Below are positions 7,348 through 17,611 of a DNA stretch of 64,000 bases, one piece after another. Positions within the stretch are counted from its first letter, which is position 1. Each line of letters starts with the position of its first letter. The position numbers and the translations under genes were made by a program. The notes beneath the pieces were generated by a model that made no database searches, was not told where the DNA came from, and saw only the letters and a program-made list of their open reading frames with translations. Origin of the DNA: JAWWPY01 sp964412845 (GTDB lineage: Bacteria > Actinomycetota > Actinomycetes > Streptosporangiales > Streptosporangiaceae); the NCBI GenBank assembly GCA_964412845.1, contig CAYPQM010000005.1, positions 20,305 through 84,304 of the forward strand, written 5' to 3'.

Positions 7348-8498
7348 CCCGGCGAGCCTGCTGCGCCACCGAAACGGCTGAGCGAGAACCGCGGCGGCAG
7401 GCCGAGCGCCGCCCGGCCGGTGGCGAGGTCCGCGAGCCATTCACCGAGCAGCGGGCCGAACTTGAAGGCGTGCCCCGACGTGCCGCTGCCGACCACGACA
7501 CGGCCGATCCGGTCCACGATGAAGTCCTGGTCCGGGCTGTGGTCATAGACACAACGCTCAGCGGCCACCGGGCGCGGATCGAATCCGGGCAGGTACTGGC
7601 GCACCACCTCGCTGAGCCGGTCACCCAGGCCCGGGTCCTGCCCCGGCTGCGTCCCGGTCCCGAGATCGCCGGGGTCGATCAGTGGCCCGGCGGCCCGGCC
7701 TGGGCCGGCCGGGTGCACGCCGACCTTGTACAGCGGCTGGCCCGGCACGGGCAGCCCGTACGGGGACAGGCTGCCGTGCCGGATGAAGATCGGCGTGACT
7801 GGCCCGGATCCGGCGGCCCGCGATCTCGCGCCGGCCGGCGCGACGTAGGCAACCTGCTCCAGGGTCGCCGCGGCGGGCACGGCCACCCCGGCCCCGGCGA
7901 GCAGCCTGCTCGTCCACGGCCCGGCGCAGAGCACGGCGCAGTACGCCGAGAAGGTCACCCGTCCGGCACGGACGATCACCCGGCCGCCATCGGGCTGCAC
8001 CCCGGTCACCGCCACCCCGCAGCGCACGTCGGTCAGGCTGGCGGCGAGCGCCGCCAGCACCCGGTCGGCCGCGATCACGCAGGACTCTGGTTCGTAGACG
8101 CACGGGCCCCCGCCGGTGACCGCCGGGAACCGGGCCGCCGCCTCGCCCGCTGAGAGCATCTCGCACGGTGCTCCCGCCGCGCGCATCGCGCGTCGCAGGC
8201 CGGTGAGCCCATCGCCGAACGTCAGCTGCCCGGCGGGCAGCAGCAGTCGCTGCCCCGACTCAGCTTCCAGGTCGCTCCACAGCTCGCGGGCGCGCCGGGC
8301 CATGGCCACATACCCGGGGTCGGCGTAGCCGAGCCGGAAAATGCGGGCACCGCCGTGCGAACCGCCGCCCGGATGGCCGATCTCCGCCTGGTCAAGGACA
8401 ACGACGTCGCGGCCCCGGCGGGCCAGCGCATGCGCGGTCGCGAGCCCGAGCAGCCCCGCACCGACGACGACGATGTCCCGGCTCTCGGGCACCGTCAC
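7344..8498 (-). CDS. FAD-dependent oxidoreductase, monomeric sarcosine oxidase / SolA type
   Basis: A 384-residue DAO-family flavoenzyme. The N-terminal dinucleotide motif is VVVGAGLLGLATAHALARRG (residues 10-29), with the ribose-binding acid in VVVLDQ. The GSHGGARIFRLGY block matches the motif near the flavin in monomeric sarcosine and N-methyltryptophan oxidases. The C-terminal block DFIVDRIGRVVVGSGTSGHAFKFGP is likewise typical, including the GHxFK segment near the flavin. The Cys that carries covalent FAD in MSOX appears as CVYDHSPD (about 316). It probably oxidises a secondary or N-methyl amine to aldehyde plus H2O2, but the substrate is unknown. The start is GTG (complement of 8496-8498). 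It ends tail-to-tail with the sortase gene. Confidence 0.85.
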   Translation of the reverse strand: MTVPESRDIVVVGAGLLGLATAHALARRGRDVVVLDQAEIGHPGGGSHGGARIFRLGYADPGYVAMARRARELWSDLEAESGQRLLLPAGQLTFGDGLTGLRRAMRAAGAPCEMLSAGEAAARFPAVTGGGPCVYEPESCVIAADRVLAALAASLTDVRCGVAVTGVQPDGGRVIVRAGRVTFSAYCAVLCAGPWTSRLLAGAGVAVPAAATLEQVAYVAPAGARSRAAGSGPVTPIFIRHGSLSPYGLPVPGQPLYKVGVHPAGPGRAAGPLIDPGDLGTGTQPGQDPGLGDRLSEVVRQYLPGFDPRPVAAERCVYDHSPDQDFIVDRIGRVVVGSGTSGHAFKFGPLLGEWLADLATGRAALGLPPRFSLSRFGGAAGSPG

Positions 8499-8559
8499 GG
8501 CCGGGGCACGGTCTGGCCCGCCGCCATGTCCCGGGCCAGCTCAGCGGCCGGGTCGCCGG

Positions 8560-9225
8560 TTACCAGCCGCGTGCCCGCCACTCGGCCGTGTGCGGGCGCT
8601 CCGCGCCGAGCAGCGTGTCGTTGCCATGGCCCGGGTAGACCCAGGTGCCGTCCGGCAGCGCGGCGAACACCCGCTCTTCCAGGTCGTCCATGAGCTGGGT
8701 GAACCGCTGCGGGTCCTGCTCGGTGTTGCCCGGCCCGCCGGGGAACAGGGAGTCACCGGTGAACAGGTGCGGCTCGCTGGTCAGCCGGCCGCCTGCTTCG
8801 TAGCACAGCGCGATACTGCCCGGCGTGTGGCCGCGCAGGTGAATGACCGAGATCTCGCATGAGCCGACCGGCACCGTGTCCCCGTGCTGCACGAGGGTGG
8901 TGACCTTGACGGGTAGCTCATCAGCGTCCGCCGGGTGCGCGACCACCTCGGCCCCGGTCGCCGCCTGCACCTCGGCCAGCGCCTGCCAGTGATCCCAGTG
9001 CCGGTGCGTGGTGATGATCCGGGCTACCGGCGCCGAGCCGATGAGCTCCAGCAGCCGGCCTGCCTCGTTGGCCGCGTCGATGAGCACCGCCTCACCGGTT
9101 TCGGTGCAGGTGAGCAGGTAGGCGTTGTTGTTCATCTCCCCGACGGCCAGCTTAGTCACGGTCAGGCCCGGCAGTTCCCGCGTGTCAGGCGGACCGCCCA
9201 CGGTCACGTCCCCGGTATAGGCCAC
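8560..9225 (-). CDS. Metallo-beta-lactamase-fold hydrolase (glyoxalase II-like)
   Basis: A 221-residue cytoplasmic hydrolase with a complete MBL metal site. It contains TTHRHWDH (H74, H76, D78, H79), a later His in HLRGHTPGS, Asp in LFTGDSLF, and the terminal His in YPGHGND. The layout resembles hydroxyacylglutathione hydrolase-like proteins. In a mycothiol-using actinomycete the natural substrate may be an S-acyl mycothiol, which is inference. The GTG start has an excellent AGAGGAGA site 5 nt upstream, and a TATACA-like -10 lies about 20 nt further up, so it has its own promoter. Confidence 0.85.
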   Translation of the reverse strand: MAYTGDVTVGGPPDTRELPGLTVTKLAVGEMNNNAYLLTCTETGEAVLIDAANEAGRLLELIGSAPVARIITTHRHWDHWQALAEVQAATGAEVVAHPADADELPVKVTTLVQHGDTVPVGSCEISVIHLRGHTPGSIALCYEAGGRLTSEPHLFTGDSLFPGGPGNTEQDPQRFTQLMDDLEERVFAALPDGTWVYPGHGNDTLLGAERPHTAEWRARGW

Positions 9226-9285
9226 AAGATTCTCCTCTGCTCAGCGTCCCTCCTTTGTATACCTAACGCACCGGCCCACCACTGC

Positions 9286-10026
9286 CTACCGCCACGCCGG
9301 CAGCACCGGCAGGGCGGATCCCGAGAGCACGCGCAGGCCGGTCCCGGCGCCCCGGCCGAGCAGCCACGCCAGCAGGTCGCGGGCCGGCCCGGTCACCACG
9401 ACCGGCGCCCCGCGGGGTCCGGCCGGGCCGATCCAGAACCCGTCTCCGCCGCCATCCGGGAGGATCTGGCAGGCAGGCGCGTCCTGGCGGCCGGAGAACG
9501 ATCCGGCCACCCGGGGCAGGGCGTCGCCGACGAACTCCCCGGGCCAGTCCGCCGGCTGATAGCCGGCGCCCAGGTCCACGTGGTGGATCTCCACCTCGGA
9601 CAGCCGCCGTTCCAGGATGCCGATGGCCGGGAACATGCCACCGCGCAGCACCCTGACCGGGACCGTCCAGGCGGCGGCGGGCAGGCTGGCGGCCCGGTCG
9701 GCGAATTCGGCGGCCGAATTGCGCACATCGGCGGCCAGTTCCGCTGCGCTGCGACCCGCTCCGGCCTCGATGTCGGCGTCGCGGGCCTGCGCGCTGGGAT
9801 ACATCGGGATCTGCGTGCCGGTGTGCGCCCAGCGCAGCAGGTTACCCAGGCCATCAGCGTTGCGGGCGATGTGGCTGAGCACGTGCCCGCGGGTCCAGCC
9901 GGGCAGCGGCGAGGGCTCGCGTACCTGGTCGTCGGTCAGTGCGGCGACGGTGCCGAGCAGCCGGTCCGTCGCCGGGCCGAGGCTGGCCAGCCACATGCTG
10001 ACTTCGTGTTCCACGGTGTTCCCCAT
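9286..10026 (-). CDS. Mycothiol-dependent maleylpyruvate isomerase family protein
   Basis: About 246 residues, of the DinB-like maleylpyruvate isomerase family. The N-terminal four-helix bundle carries LPGWTRGHVLSHIARNADGL, where the His residues are the family's metal ligands. VEIHHVDLGAGY supplies the third His region. The C-terminal part ends in a small alpha/beta domain of the MDMPI_C type. The start chosen is ATG 10026 (MGNTVEHE). ATG 10050 in frame is equally possible and adds eight residues. The reading frame stays open upstream for over 2.5 kb antisense to uvrA, but that part is a shadow. Whether it isomerises maleylpyruvate or acts on another mycothiol conjugate is unknown. It is one of three such genes in the window. 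Confidence 0.85.
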   Translation of the reverse strand: MGNTVEHEVSMWLASLGPATDRLLGTVAALTDDQVREPSPLPGWTRGHVLSHIARNADGLGNLLRWAHTGTQIPMYPSAQARDADIEAGAGRSAAELAADVRNSAAEFADRAASLPAAAWTVPVRVLRGGMFPAIGILERRLSEVEIHHVDLGAGYQPADWPGEFVGDALPRVAGSFSGRQDAPACQILPDGGGDGFWIGPAGPRGAPVVVTGPARDLLAWLLGRGAGTGLRVLSGSALPVLPAWR

Positions 10027-10155
10027 GTCTTTGCCGGCGTTCGGGTCCATCCTCGCGCAGCGTGGTGACAGTCTGGGCGGGGGGCCGCCGGCTTTGCGGG
10101 CTCCGGCTGGCCCGCCGGGGAATGCGGCACCGGCCGGCCGGGAAGACAGCCTGCG

Positions 10156-10167
10156 GAAACGGTGTTC
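10156..10167 (+). promoter_or_regulatory. Possible degenerate LexA (SOS) box upstream of uvrA
   Basis: GAAACGGTGTTC differs at one base from the actinobacterial SOS core GAAC-N4-GTTC and lies 75 nt before the uvrA start. uvrA is a classic SOS gene, but a one-mismatch core without the flanking TC/GA is weak evidence. Confidence 0.3.
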
Positions 10168-10242
10168 TGTCAGTACCCCCGAATAGCATGGCGTGTCCCC
10201 ATGTCGGCGGAGGGCCCCCTCGTCACCGGAGAGCAGAACGCA

Positions 10243-13098
<2,856 letters not shown>

Positions 13099-13125
13099 TG
13101 TGGCGCCTGCGGGCCGGATGACCGG

Positions 13126-13950
13126 GTGATCGATCCAGGCCTCGGCGGCCGCGTGGCCCTTGTCACCGGGGCAAACCAGGGGATCGGCGCGGCGGCCGCG
13201 GCCGCCCTGGCGGCCCAGGGGGTGGCTGTCTTCCTGACTTACCTGCGGCTGGACCCCGCCGAGCATGCCGGCGAGTCCGCCTACCCCGATGCCTACGGCC
13301 AGCTGCGGGCCCGGGATGCGGATGACGTCGCGGCGCGGATCCGCGCCGCGGGCGGTACCGCCGAGTGCATGGAGGCCGACCTCGCTGATCCCGCGGCGCC
13401 CGGCCTGGTGTTCGACCGCGCTGAGGCAGCCCTCGGGCCGGTGGAGATCCTGGTCAACAACGCGAGCAGCTGGCTGGCCAACACCTTCCAGCCCGGCAGG
13501 CAGGACAGGTTCGGACGCGGGCTGCGGCCGGTGGACGCGGCCCGCCATGACCGGCAGTTCGCCGTGGACGCGCGGGCGCCGGCCCTGCTGATCGCCGAGT
13601 TCGCCGGCCGGCACCTCCAGCGCGGCGCGCAGTGGGGCCGCATCATCGGCCTCACCTCGGGCGGCCCGGGCGGATTTCCTGAGGAGGTTTCCTACGGTGC
13701 GGCCAAGGCGGCACAGGAGAACTACACGATGTCCGCCGCCCAGGAACTGGGACCCTACGGAATCACCGCCAACATCGTGTATCCCCCCGCGACAGACACG
13801 GGGTGGGTCACTCCCGCGGTCAAGCAGGCCGTCCTGGCGGCCAGCCCGCTCCGGCACGTCGGGCAGCCCGACGAGGTCGCCGAGGTTATCACGTTCCTCG
13901 CCTCCCACCAGGCTCGGTACATCACCGGGCAGATCATCCGCATGTCCTGA
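13126..13950 (+). CDS. SDR-family oxidoreductase
   Basis: A 274-residue short-chain dehydrogenase/reductase of classical type. It has the cofactor motif TGANQGIG (residues 14-21), the NNAS motif (about 110), a Ser in LTSGGPGGFP, and the catalytic YGAAK pair (about 189-193). The C-terminus YITGQIIRMS, normally a GxxxxxDGG-type ending, lacks the usual Gly-Gly tail. The segment between residues 40 and 70 is longer than usual, with an insertion after the second beta strand. The GTG start is 27 nt after uvrA, so it may be co-transcribed. The substrate is unknown. The following hydrolase gene may be translationally coupled. Confidence 0.85.
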   Translation: MIDPGLGGRVALVTGANQGIGAAAAAALAAQGVAVFLTYLRLDPAEHAGESAYPDAYGQLRARDADDVAARIRAAGGTAECMEADLADPAAPGLVFDRAEAALGPVEILVNNASSWLANTFQPGRQDRFGRGLRPVDAARHDRQFAVDARAPALLIAEFAGRHLQRGAQWGRIIGLTSGGPGGFPEEVSYGAAKAAQENYTMSAAQELGPYGITANIVYPPATDTGWVTPAVKQAVLAASPLRHVGQPDEVAEVITFLASHQARYITGQIIRMS

Positions 13951-14036
13951 TGATCGCGGCCGGCCCACGGCCGCTGGCGCTGGACCGGCGGCTCCAGCCG
14001 CACCGCCAGCCAGATCGGCAGGCTACGCTGCGCGGC

Positions 14037-14747
14037 GTGGAGATAGCCACCAGCGAGGGCCCGGCGCACATCACGCTGGACGGGCCCGCCGGGAGGCCGC
14101 CCGCGGCGGACATGCCCGGCCCGGATCAGTCCCGGGACGCCATCCCGGCCTTCCTGCTGGTGCTCACGCATGGTGCGGGCGGTGGCGTCGAGGCCCCCGA
14201 CCTGCTCGCGGCCCGGGACGCGGCGCTGCGGCTGGGCGGCGTCGTGGCCCGGGTCACCCAGCCCTACCGGGTCAAGGGCCAGCGCGCGCCCGGGTCCGCG
14301 GTCCGGCAGGACACGGCATGGGTGGAGGTGGTCATGGCGCTGCGCAACGCCATCCCCGGAACCGGCCGTCACGATCCGGCAGGCAGGCGCGACCCGGCAG
14401 GCGCCCAGGTTCCTGGCATCCCGCTGATCCAAGGCGGGCGCAGCAACGGCGCACGCGTCGCCTGCCGCACGGCGCGAGCGGTCGAGGCGCGGGCGGTGGT
14501 CGCGCTCGCCTTCCCGCTGCACCCGCCGGGGCGGCCGGAACGCTCGCGGGCGGCCGAACTGCGCGCGGCCGGTACCGCCGTGCTCGTGGTCAACGGGGAC
14601 CGGGATCCGTTCGGGATCCCGGACCGCGCTGATGCCACGCGGGTGGTGGTACTGGCGGGGGAGTCACACGCCCTGTCCAGGAGCCCTGAGGCCGTCGCGG
14701 ATGCGGTGGGATCCTGGTTGCGCGACGTGCTGTCTGCTGCGCGCTAG
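14037..14747 (+). CDS. Alpha/beta hydrolase of the TEX30/KANL3-like family
   Basis: About 236 residues. LVLTHGAGGGVEAPDLLAAR provides the oxyanion-hole HGAGGG motif. The nucleophile elbow is GGRSNGARVACR (Gly-x-Ser-x-Gly variant GRSNG). VNGDRDPFG holds the acid, and GESHAL the His. This order matches the small alpha/beta hydrolases related to KANL3/TEX30, also called dienelactone-hydrolase-like. The GTG at 14037 is preferred because homologues begin with an EIATxxGPA-type strand. An ATG at 13950 that overlaps the SDR stop (TGATG) would add 29 residues rich in Arg/Pro. Function unknown. Confidence 0.75.
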   Translation: MEIATSEGPAHITLDGPAGRPPAADMPGPDQSRDAIPAFLLVLTHGAGGGVEAPDLLAARDAALRLGGVVARVTQPYRVKGQRAPGSAVRQDTAWVEVVMALRNAIPGTGRHDPAGRRDPAGAQVPGIPLIQGGRSNGARVACRTARAVEARAVVALAFPLHPPGRPERSRAAELRAAGTAVLVVNGDRDPFGIPDRADATRVVVLAGESHALSRSPEAVADAVGSWLRDVLSAAR

Positions 14748-14757
14748 GCGACTGCGG

Positions 14758-15021
14758 CTAGGCCGCGGGTTTTACGGGTGTGGACGGTGCGGGCGAGCCA
14801 GCATCGGGCGAGTGGAAGGACGCCGGAGGTGGCATCCGGACATCTGTCGGCCGGTGCGGTGCGATGGTGCCGCCGCCGGGCAGCAGTTCGCCGGTGTACT
14901 CGAATACCACGATGCCATTACAGAGCAGGCTCCAGCCCTGCTCGGGGTGGCTGACGACGGTACGGGCCGCTTCGCGGTCCGGAGCTCTCGCTTCCGGACA
15001 CGGCGGCGTGTGCGGGCACAT
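14758..15021 (-). CDS. DUF5999 family small protein
   Basis: An 87-residue actinobacterial protein. The N-terminal MCPHTPPCPEA has two Cys and a His close together, and is followed by DREAARTVVSHPEQGWSLL and CNGIVVFEYTGELLPGG. I recognise this as the DUF5999 family, which is common next to unrelated genes in Streptomyces. A third Cys (CNG) could complete a metal site; this is inference. An AGGAGG ribosome binding site lies at the right distance upstream of the ATG. The C-terminal 25 residues are Pro/Ser-rich and poorly conserved. The gene converges on the hydrolase gene with a 10-bp gap. Confidence 0.8.
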   Translation of the reverse strand: MCPHTPPCPEARAPDREAARTVVSHPEQGWSLLCNGIVVFEYTGELLPGGGTIAPHRPTDVRMPPPASFHSPDAGSPAPSTPVKPAA

Positions 15022-15349
15022 TCGCGTGCCTCCTGATCATGGTCTAGCTGTGGTCTTGATCACACAATAGTGTGCCGGAGCAAACACACGCTGCGACATA
15101 GTCCGTTGTGACGGTTTTTTGAGTCACCCTTTGTAAGTTCTGGTGGATGCGCTTTCCGGGTGATTGTGGATATCCGTGGTGACGGAAAACCAGATCCGGC
15201 CATGAGCCCGGTGGGGCAATCCCCCCAGTGTGCCCCATTCCGACTCACCCGGGGCTAGTCACCATGGATAACCGGGGGGACCCGCATGGGACTGCCAGGG
15301 GAACCCACCCGGAATTGCCCCGCGAAGCGCGGCGGATTGGCGCTGCGGG
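15022..15349. other. Non-coding region with several inverted repeats
   Basis: No convincing gene. GC content falls in 15040-15180. Inverted repeats are CACAC-AATA-GTGTG (15061-15074), which is about 40 nt upstream of the DUF5999 start and could be its operator, and TGGGGCA/TGCCCCA (15212-15218 and 15231-15237). A GTGAC/GTCAC pair around 15110-15125 flanks a run of T. A structured RNA cannot be excluded, but I recognise no family. Confidence 0.35.
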
Positions 15350-15757
15350 TCAGGCACGCCGGGCGGACGGGGTGGGCGGCAGCCGGACGATACCGGTCAG
15401 CTGATGACTCTCGCGCAGCGTCAGCAGGCGTTCCGCCTCGGCGGTCAGGGCGCGCACGGCTGGGGTGGCCTTGGCCTTACGCCGGTAGATCCGGTCGTCA
15501 TAGCCGCGGGGCCCGATCTCGGCCCGCTGGGCGGCATAAGCGGCCCGCATCACCTCGGTGAGGGCCCGGTCCAGGTCCTTGCCCAGCCGGTGCAGGTCGG
15601 TGGCTGACGCGCGGGCCGCCTGCGCGCTGCGGAGCGCGTGCTCGGCGTCCTGCGCGCGCTGCAGCAGTTCATCGAACTGCGTGGCGAGCGCGACGTCGGC
15701 GGCATGCTTGCGCTGTGCCTCTTCGGTGACCGGCTTGCGTCTGGCGATCGAGATCAC
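15350..15757 (-). CDS. Hypothetical helical protein
   Basis: A 135-residue hydrophilic protein with no recognised domain. Residues about 10-110 are Ala/Glu/Arg-rich with heptad-like spacing (for example AQDAEHALRSAQAARASATD), suggesting an antiparallel coiled coil. The C-terminus contains LTLRESHQLTGIVRLPPTPS. The ATG start and coding bias look real. It lies 30 nt downstream of the ABC exporter genes on the same strand and could be the last gene of that operon. Confidence 0.65.
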   Translation of the reverse strand: MISIARRKPVTEEAQRKHAADVALATQFDELLQRAQDAEHALRSAQAARASATDLHRLGKDLDRALTEVMRAAYAAQRAEIGPRGYDDRIYRRKAKATPAVRALTAEAERLLTLRESHQLTGIVRLPPTPSARRA

Positions 15758-15787
15758 GGCGCTCAGCCTAGCGGACCCGGCATTCGG

Positions 15788-17611
15788 TCAGGCGAGGCTG
15801 GCCCGCCAATCCGCGTGCAGCGCGGAGTACTCACCTTCGGTGGCGCGCAGCAGTTCCGGCGTGCCATCCTCCACAATCCGCCCCGCGTTGAGCACGATCA
15901 CCCGGTCGGCGATCTCCACGGTGGACAGCCGGTGCGCGATGATCAGCGCGGTCCGCCCGGACAGGATGGTGCGCAGGGCCGCCTGTACCAAGCGCTCGCT
16001 CGGAATGTCCAGCAGCGACGTCGCCTCATCGAGCACCAGGACCGCGGGAGCGGCCAGGAAGGCACGGGCAAAGGAGACCAGCTGCCGTTGCCCGGCCGAC
16101 AGGCGGCCGCCCCGCTTGCCCACCTGTGCGTCATAGCCGCCGGGCAGCCCGCGGATGAAGGTGTCCGCGCCGATGGCGGCCGCGGCCGCTTCGATCTCGG
16201 CCTGGCTGGCGCCTGGTTTCCCGAGCCGCATGTTGTCCGCGATGGTGCCGCTGAACAGGAAATTCTCCTGCGTTACCAGAACCGTCTCGCGGCGTAGCGT
16301 CTGGTCATCCAGTGCGCGCAGATCGACACCATCGAGCAGGATCCGGCCCTCGCCGGGATCGTAGAACCGGGCCAGCAGCCGGGCGATGGTGGTCTTCCCC
16401 GCGCCGGTCGCGCCGACGAGAGCCACCGTCTGGCCCGCCGGGATGATCAGGTCGAGTCCGGGCAGCACGACGGAACTGCGGTAGCCGAACCGCACCGACT
16501 CGAACCGGACCTCACGGCCCCGGCCGGCCCGGTCCCCGAGGCGGGCCGGGTGCAGGGGCTCCGGCACCGCCGGGTCCTCGTCAAGCACGCCGGAGATCTT
16601 CTCCAGGGCAGCCGCGGCCGACTGGAACGTGTTGTAGAACTGCGACAGATCCTGCAGCGGGTCGAAGAACCGCCCCAGGTAGAGCAGGAACGTGGCCAGC
16701 ACGCCGACCTTCATGTCCCCGTCCATCACGCGCAGCCCCCCGTAGAGCAGCACCGCACCGGTAGCGAGGTTGCCGACGAACGTGATCCCGGGCGAGTAGA
16801 CCGAGATCAGCCGGGACGACCGCAGGCTGGCGTCCGCGTACCGGGCGTTGAGCTCCCCGAAGATCTCCTCGTTCCGGTGCTCCCGGCGAAACGCCTGTAC
16901 CGCGCGGATCCCGCCGAAGGTCTCCACGAAGTGGACGATGACCTGCGCGATCGCCTCCCGGGACTGCCGGTAGGCAATGGAGGACGCGCGCCGGAACCAG
17001 GCGGTCAGCCCGGCCAGCGGCCCGAACCCGGCCAGCACGACCAGCGCCAGCGGCCAGTCGAGCAACAGCATGCCCGCGCCGACCAGCAGCAGCGAGAAGA
17101 CCGCCGACACCAGCGAGTCCAGGCCGTCCTCGAACAGGTCGGCGATGGAGTCGACGTCGGAGACCTGACGGGAGATGACCCTCCCGGAGGTGTAGCGCTC
17201 ATGGAAGGCGACCGGCAGCCGCTGGAAATGGGCGAACAGCCGGCGTCGCAGTTCCAGCACCACGGCCTCGCCGAGGCGCCCGATCGAGAAGATGAACGCC
17301 CGGCTCGCCACCGCCTGCACGGCCACCGCGGCGCCGAACCCGGCCACCAGCTCTGCCAGCGGCCTGATATCACCCCCATGGATCAGCGGGGGGAGGCCCT
17401 GGTCGATGGCCAGGCCAACCAGCCACGGCCCGGCGAGCGCCGCCAGGTTGGCGATGATGATCAGCACGAACGTGACCACGACCTGCCCCCGGTGCGGGCG
17501 GAGCAGGCTGGTGAGCAGACGGCGGCCACGCCTGCGCAGCAGCGCGGAAAGCTTCCCGGTGATCTGATCGGCGTCCTCGGCCGCGATGCCGCGCCATGCG
17601 TCCGCGGTCAT
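15788..17611 (-). CDS. ABC exporter half-transporter, catalytically complete subunit
   Basis: A 607-residue fusion of a six-helix type IV exporter domain (about 30-330) and an ATPase domain. Walker A is GATGAGKTTIARLL (about 398), the signature is LSAGQRQLVSFARAFL, Walker B is VLVLDEATSLLD with the catalytic Glu, and the switch His is in IIAHRLSTVEIAD. Its signature LSAGQ deviates from LSGGQ at the third position. It overlaps the upstream partner gene by 4 bp. Heterodimeric exporters of this type pump drugs, lipids or peptides; the substrate is not evident here. Confidence 0.9.
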   Translation of the reverse strand: MTADAWRGIAAEDADQITGKLSALLRRRGRRLLTSLLRPHRGQVVVTFVLIIIANLAALAGPWLVGLAIDQGLPPLIHGGDIRPLAELVAGFGAAVAVQAVASRAFIFSIGRLGEAVVLELRRRLFAHFQRLPVAFHERYTSGRVISRQVSDVDSIADLFEDGLDSLVSAVFSLLLVGAGMLLLDWPLALVVLAGFGPLAGLTAWFRRASSIAYRQSREAIAQVIVHFVETFGGIRAVQAFRREHRNEEIFGELNARYADASLRSSRLISVYSPGITFVGNLATGAVLLYGGLRVMDGDMKVGVLATFLLYLGRFFDPLQDLSQFYNTFQSAAAALEKISGVLDEDPAVPEPLHPARLGDRAGRGREVRFESVRFGYRSSVVLPGLDLIIPAGQTVALVGATGAGKTTIARLLARFYDPGEGRILLDGVDLRALDDQTLRRETVLVTQENFLFSGTIADNMRLGKPGASQAEIEAAAAAIGADTFIRGLPGGYDAQVGKRGGRLSAGQRQLVSFARAFLAAPAVLVLDEATSLLDIPSERLVQAALRTILSGRTALIIAHRLSTVEIADRVIVLNAGRIVEDGTPELLRATEGEYSALHADWRASLA

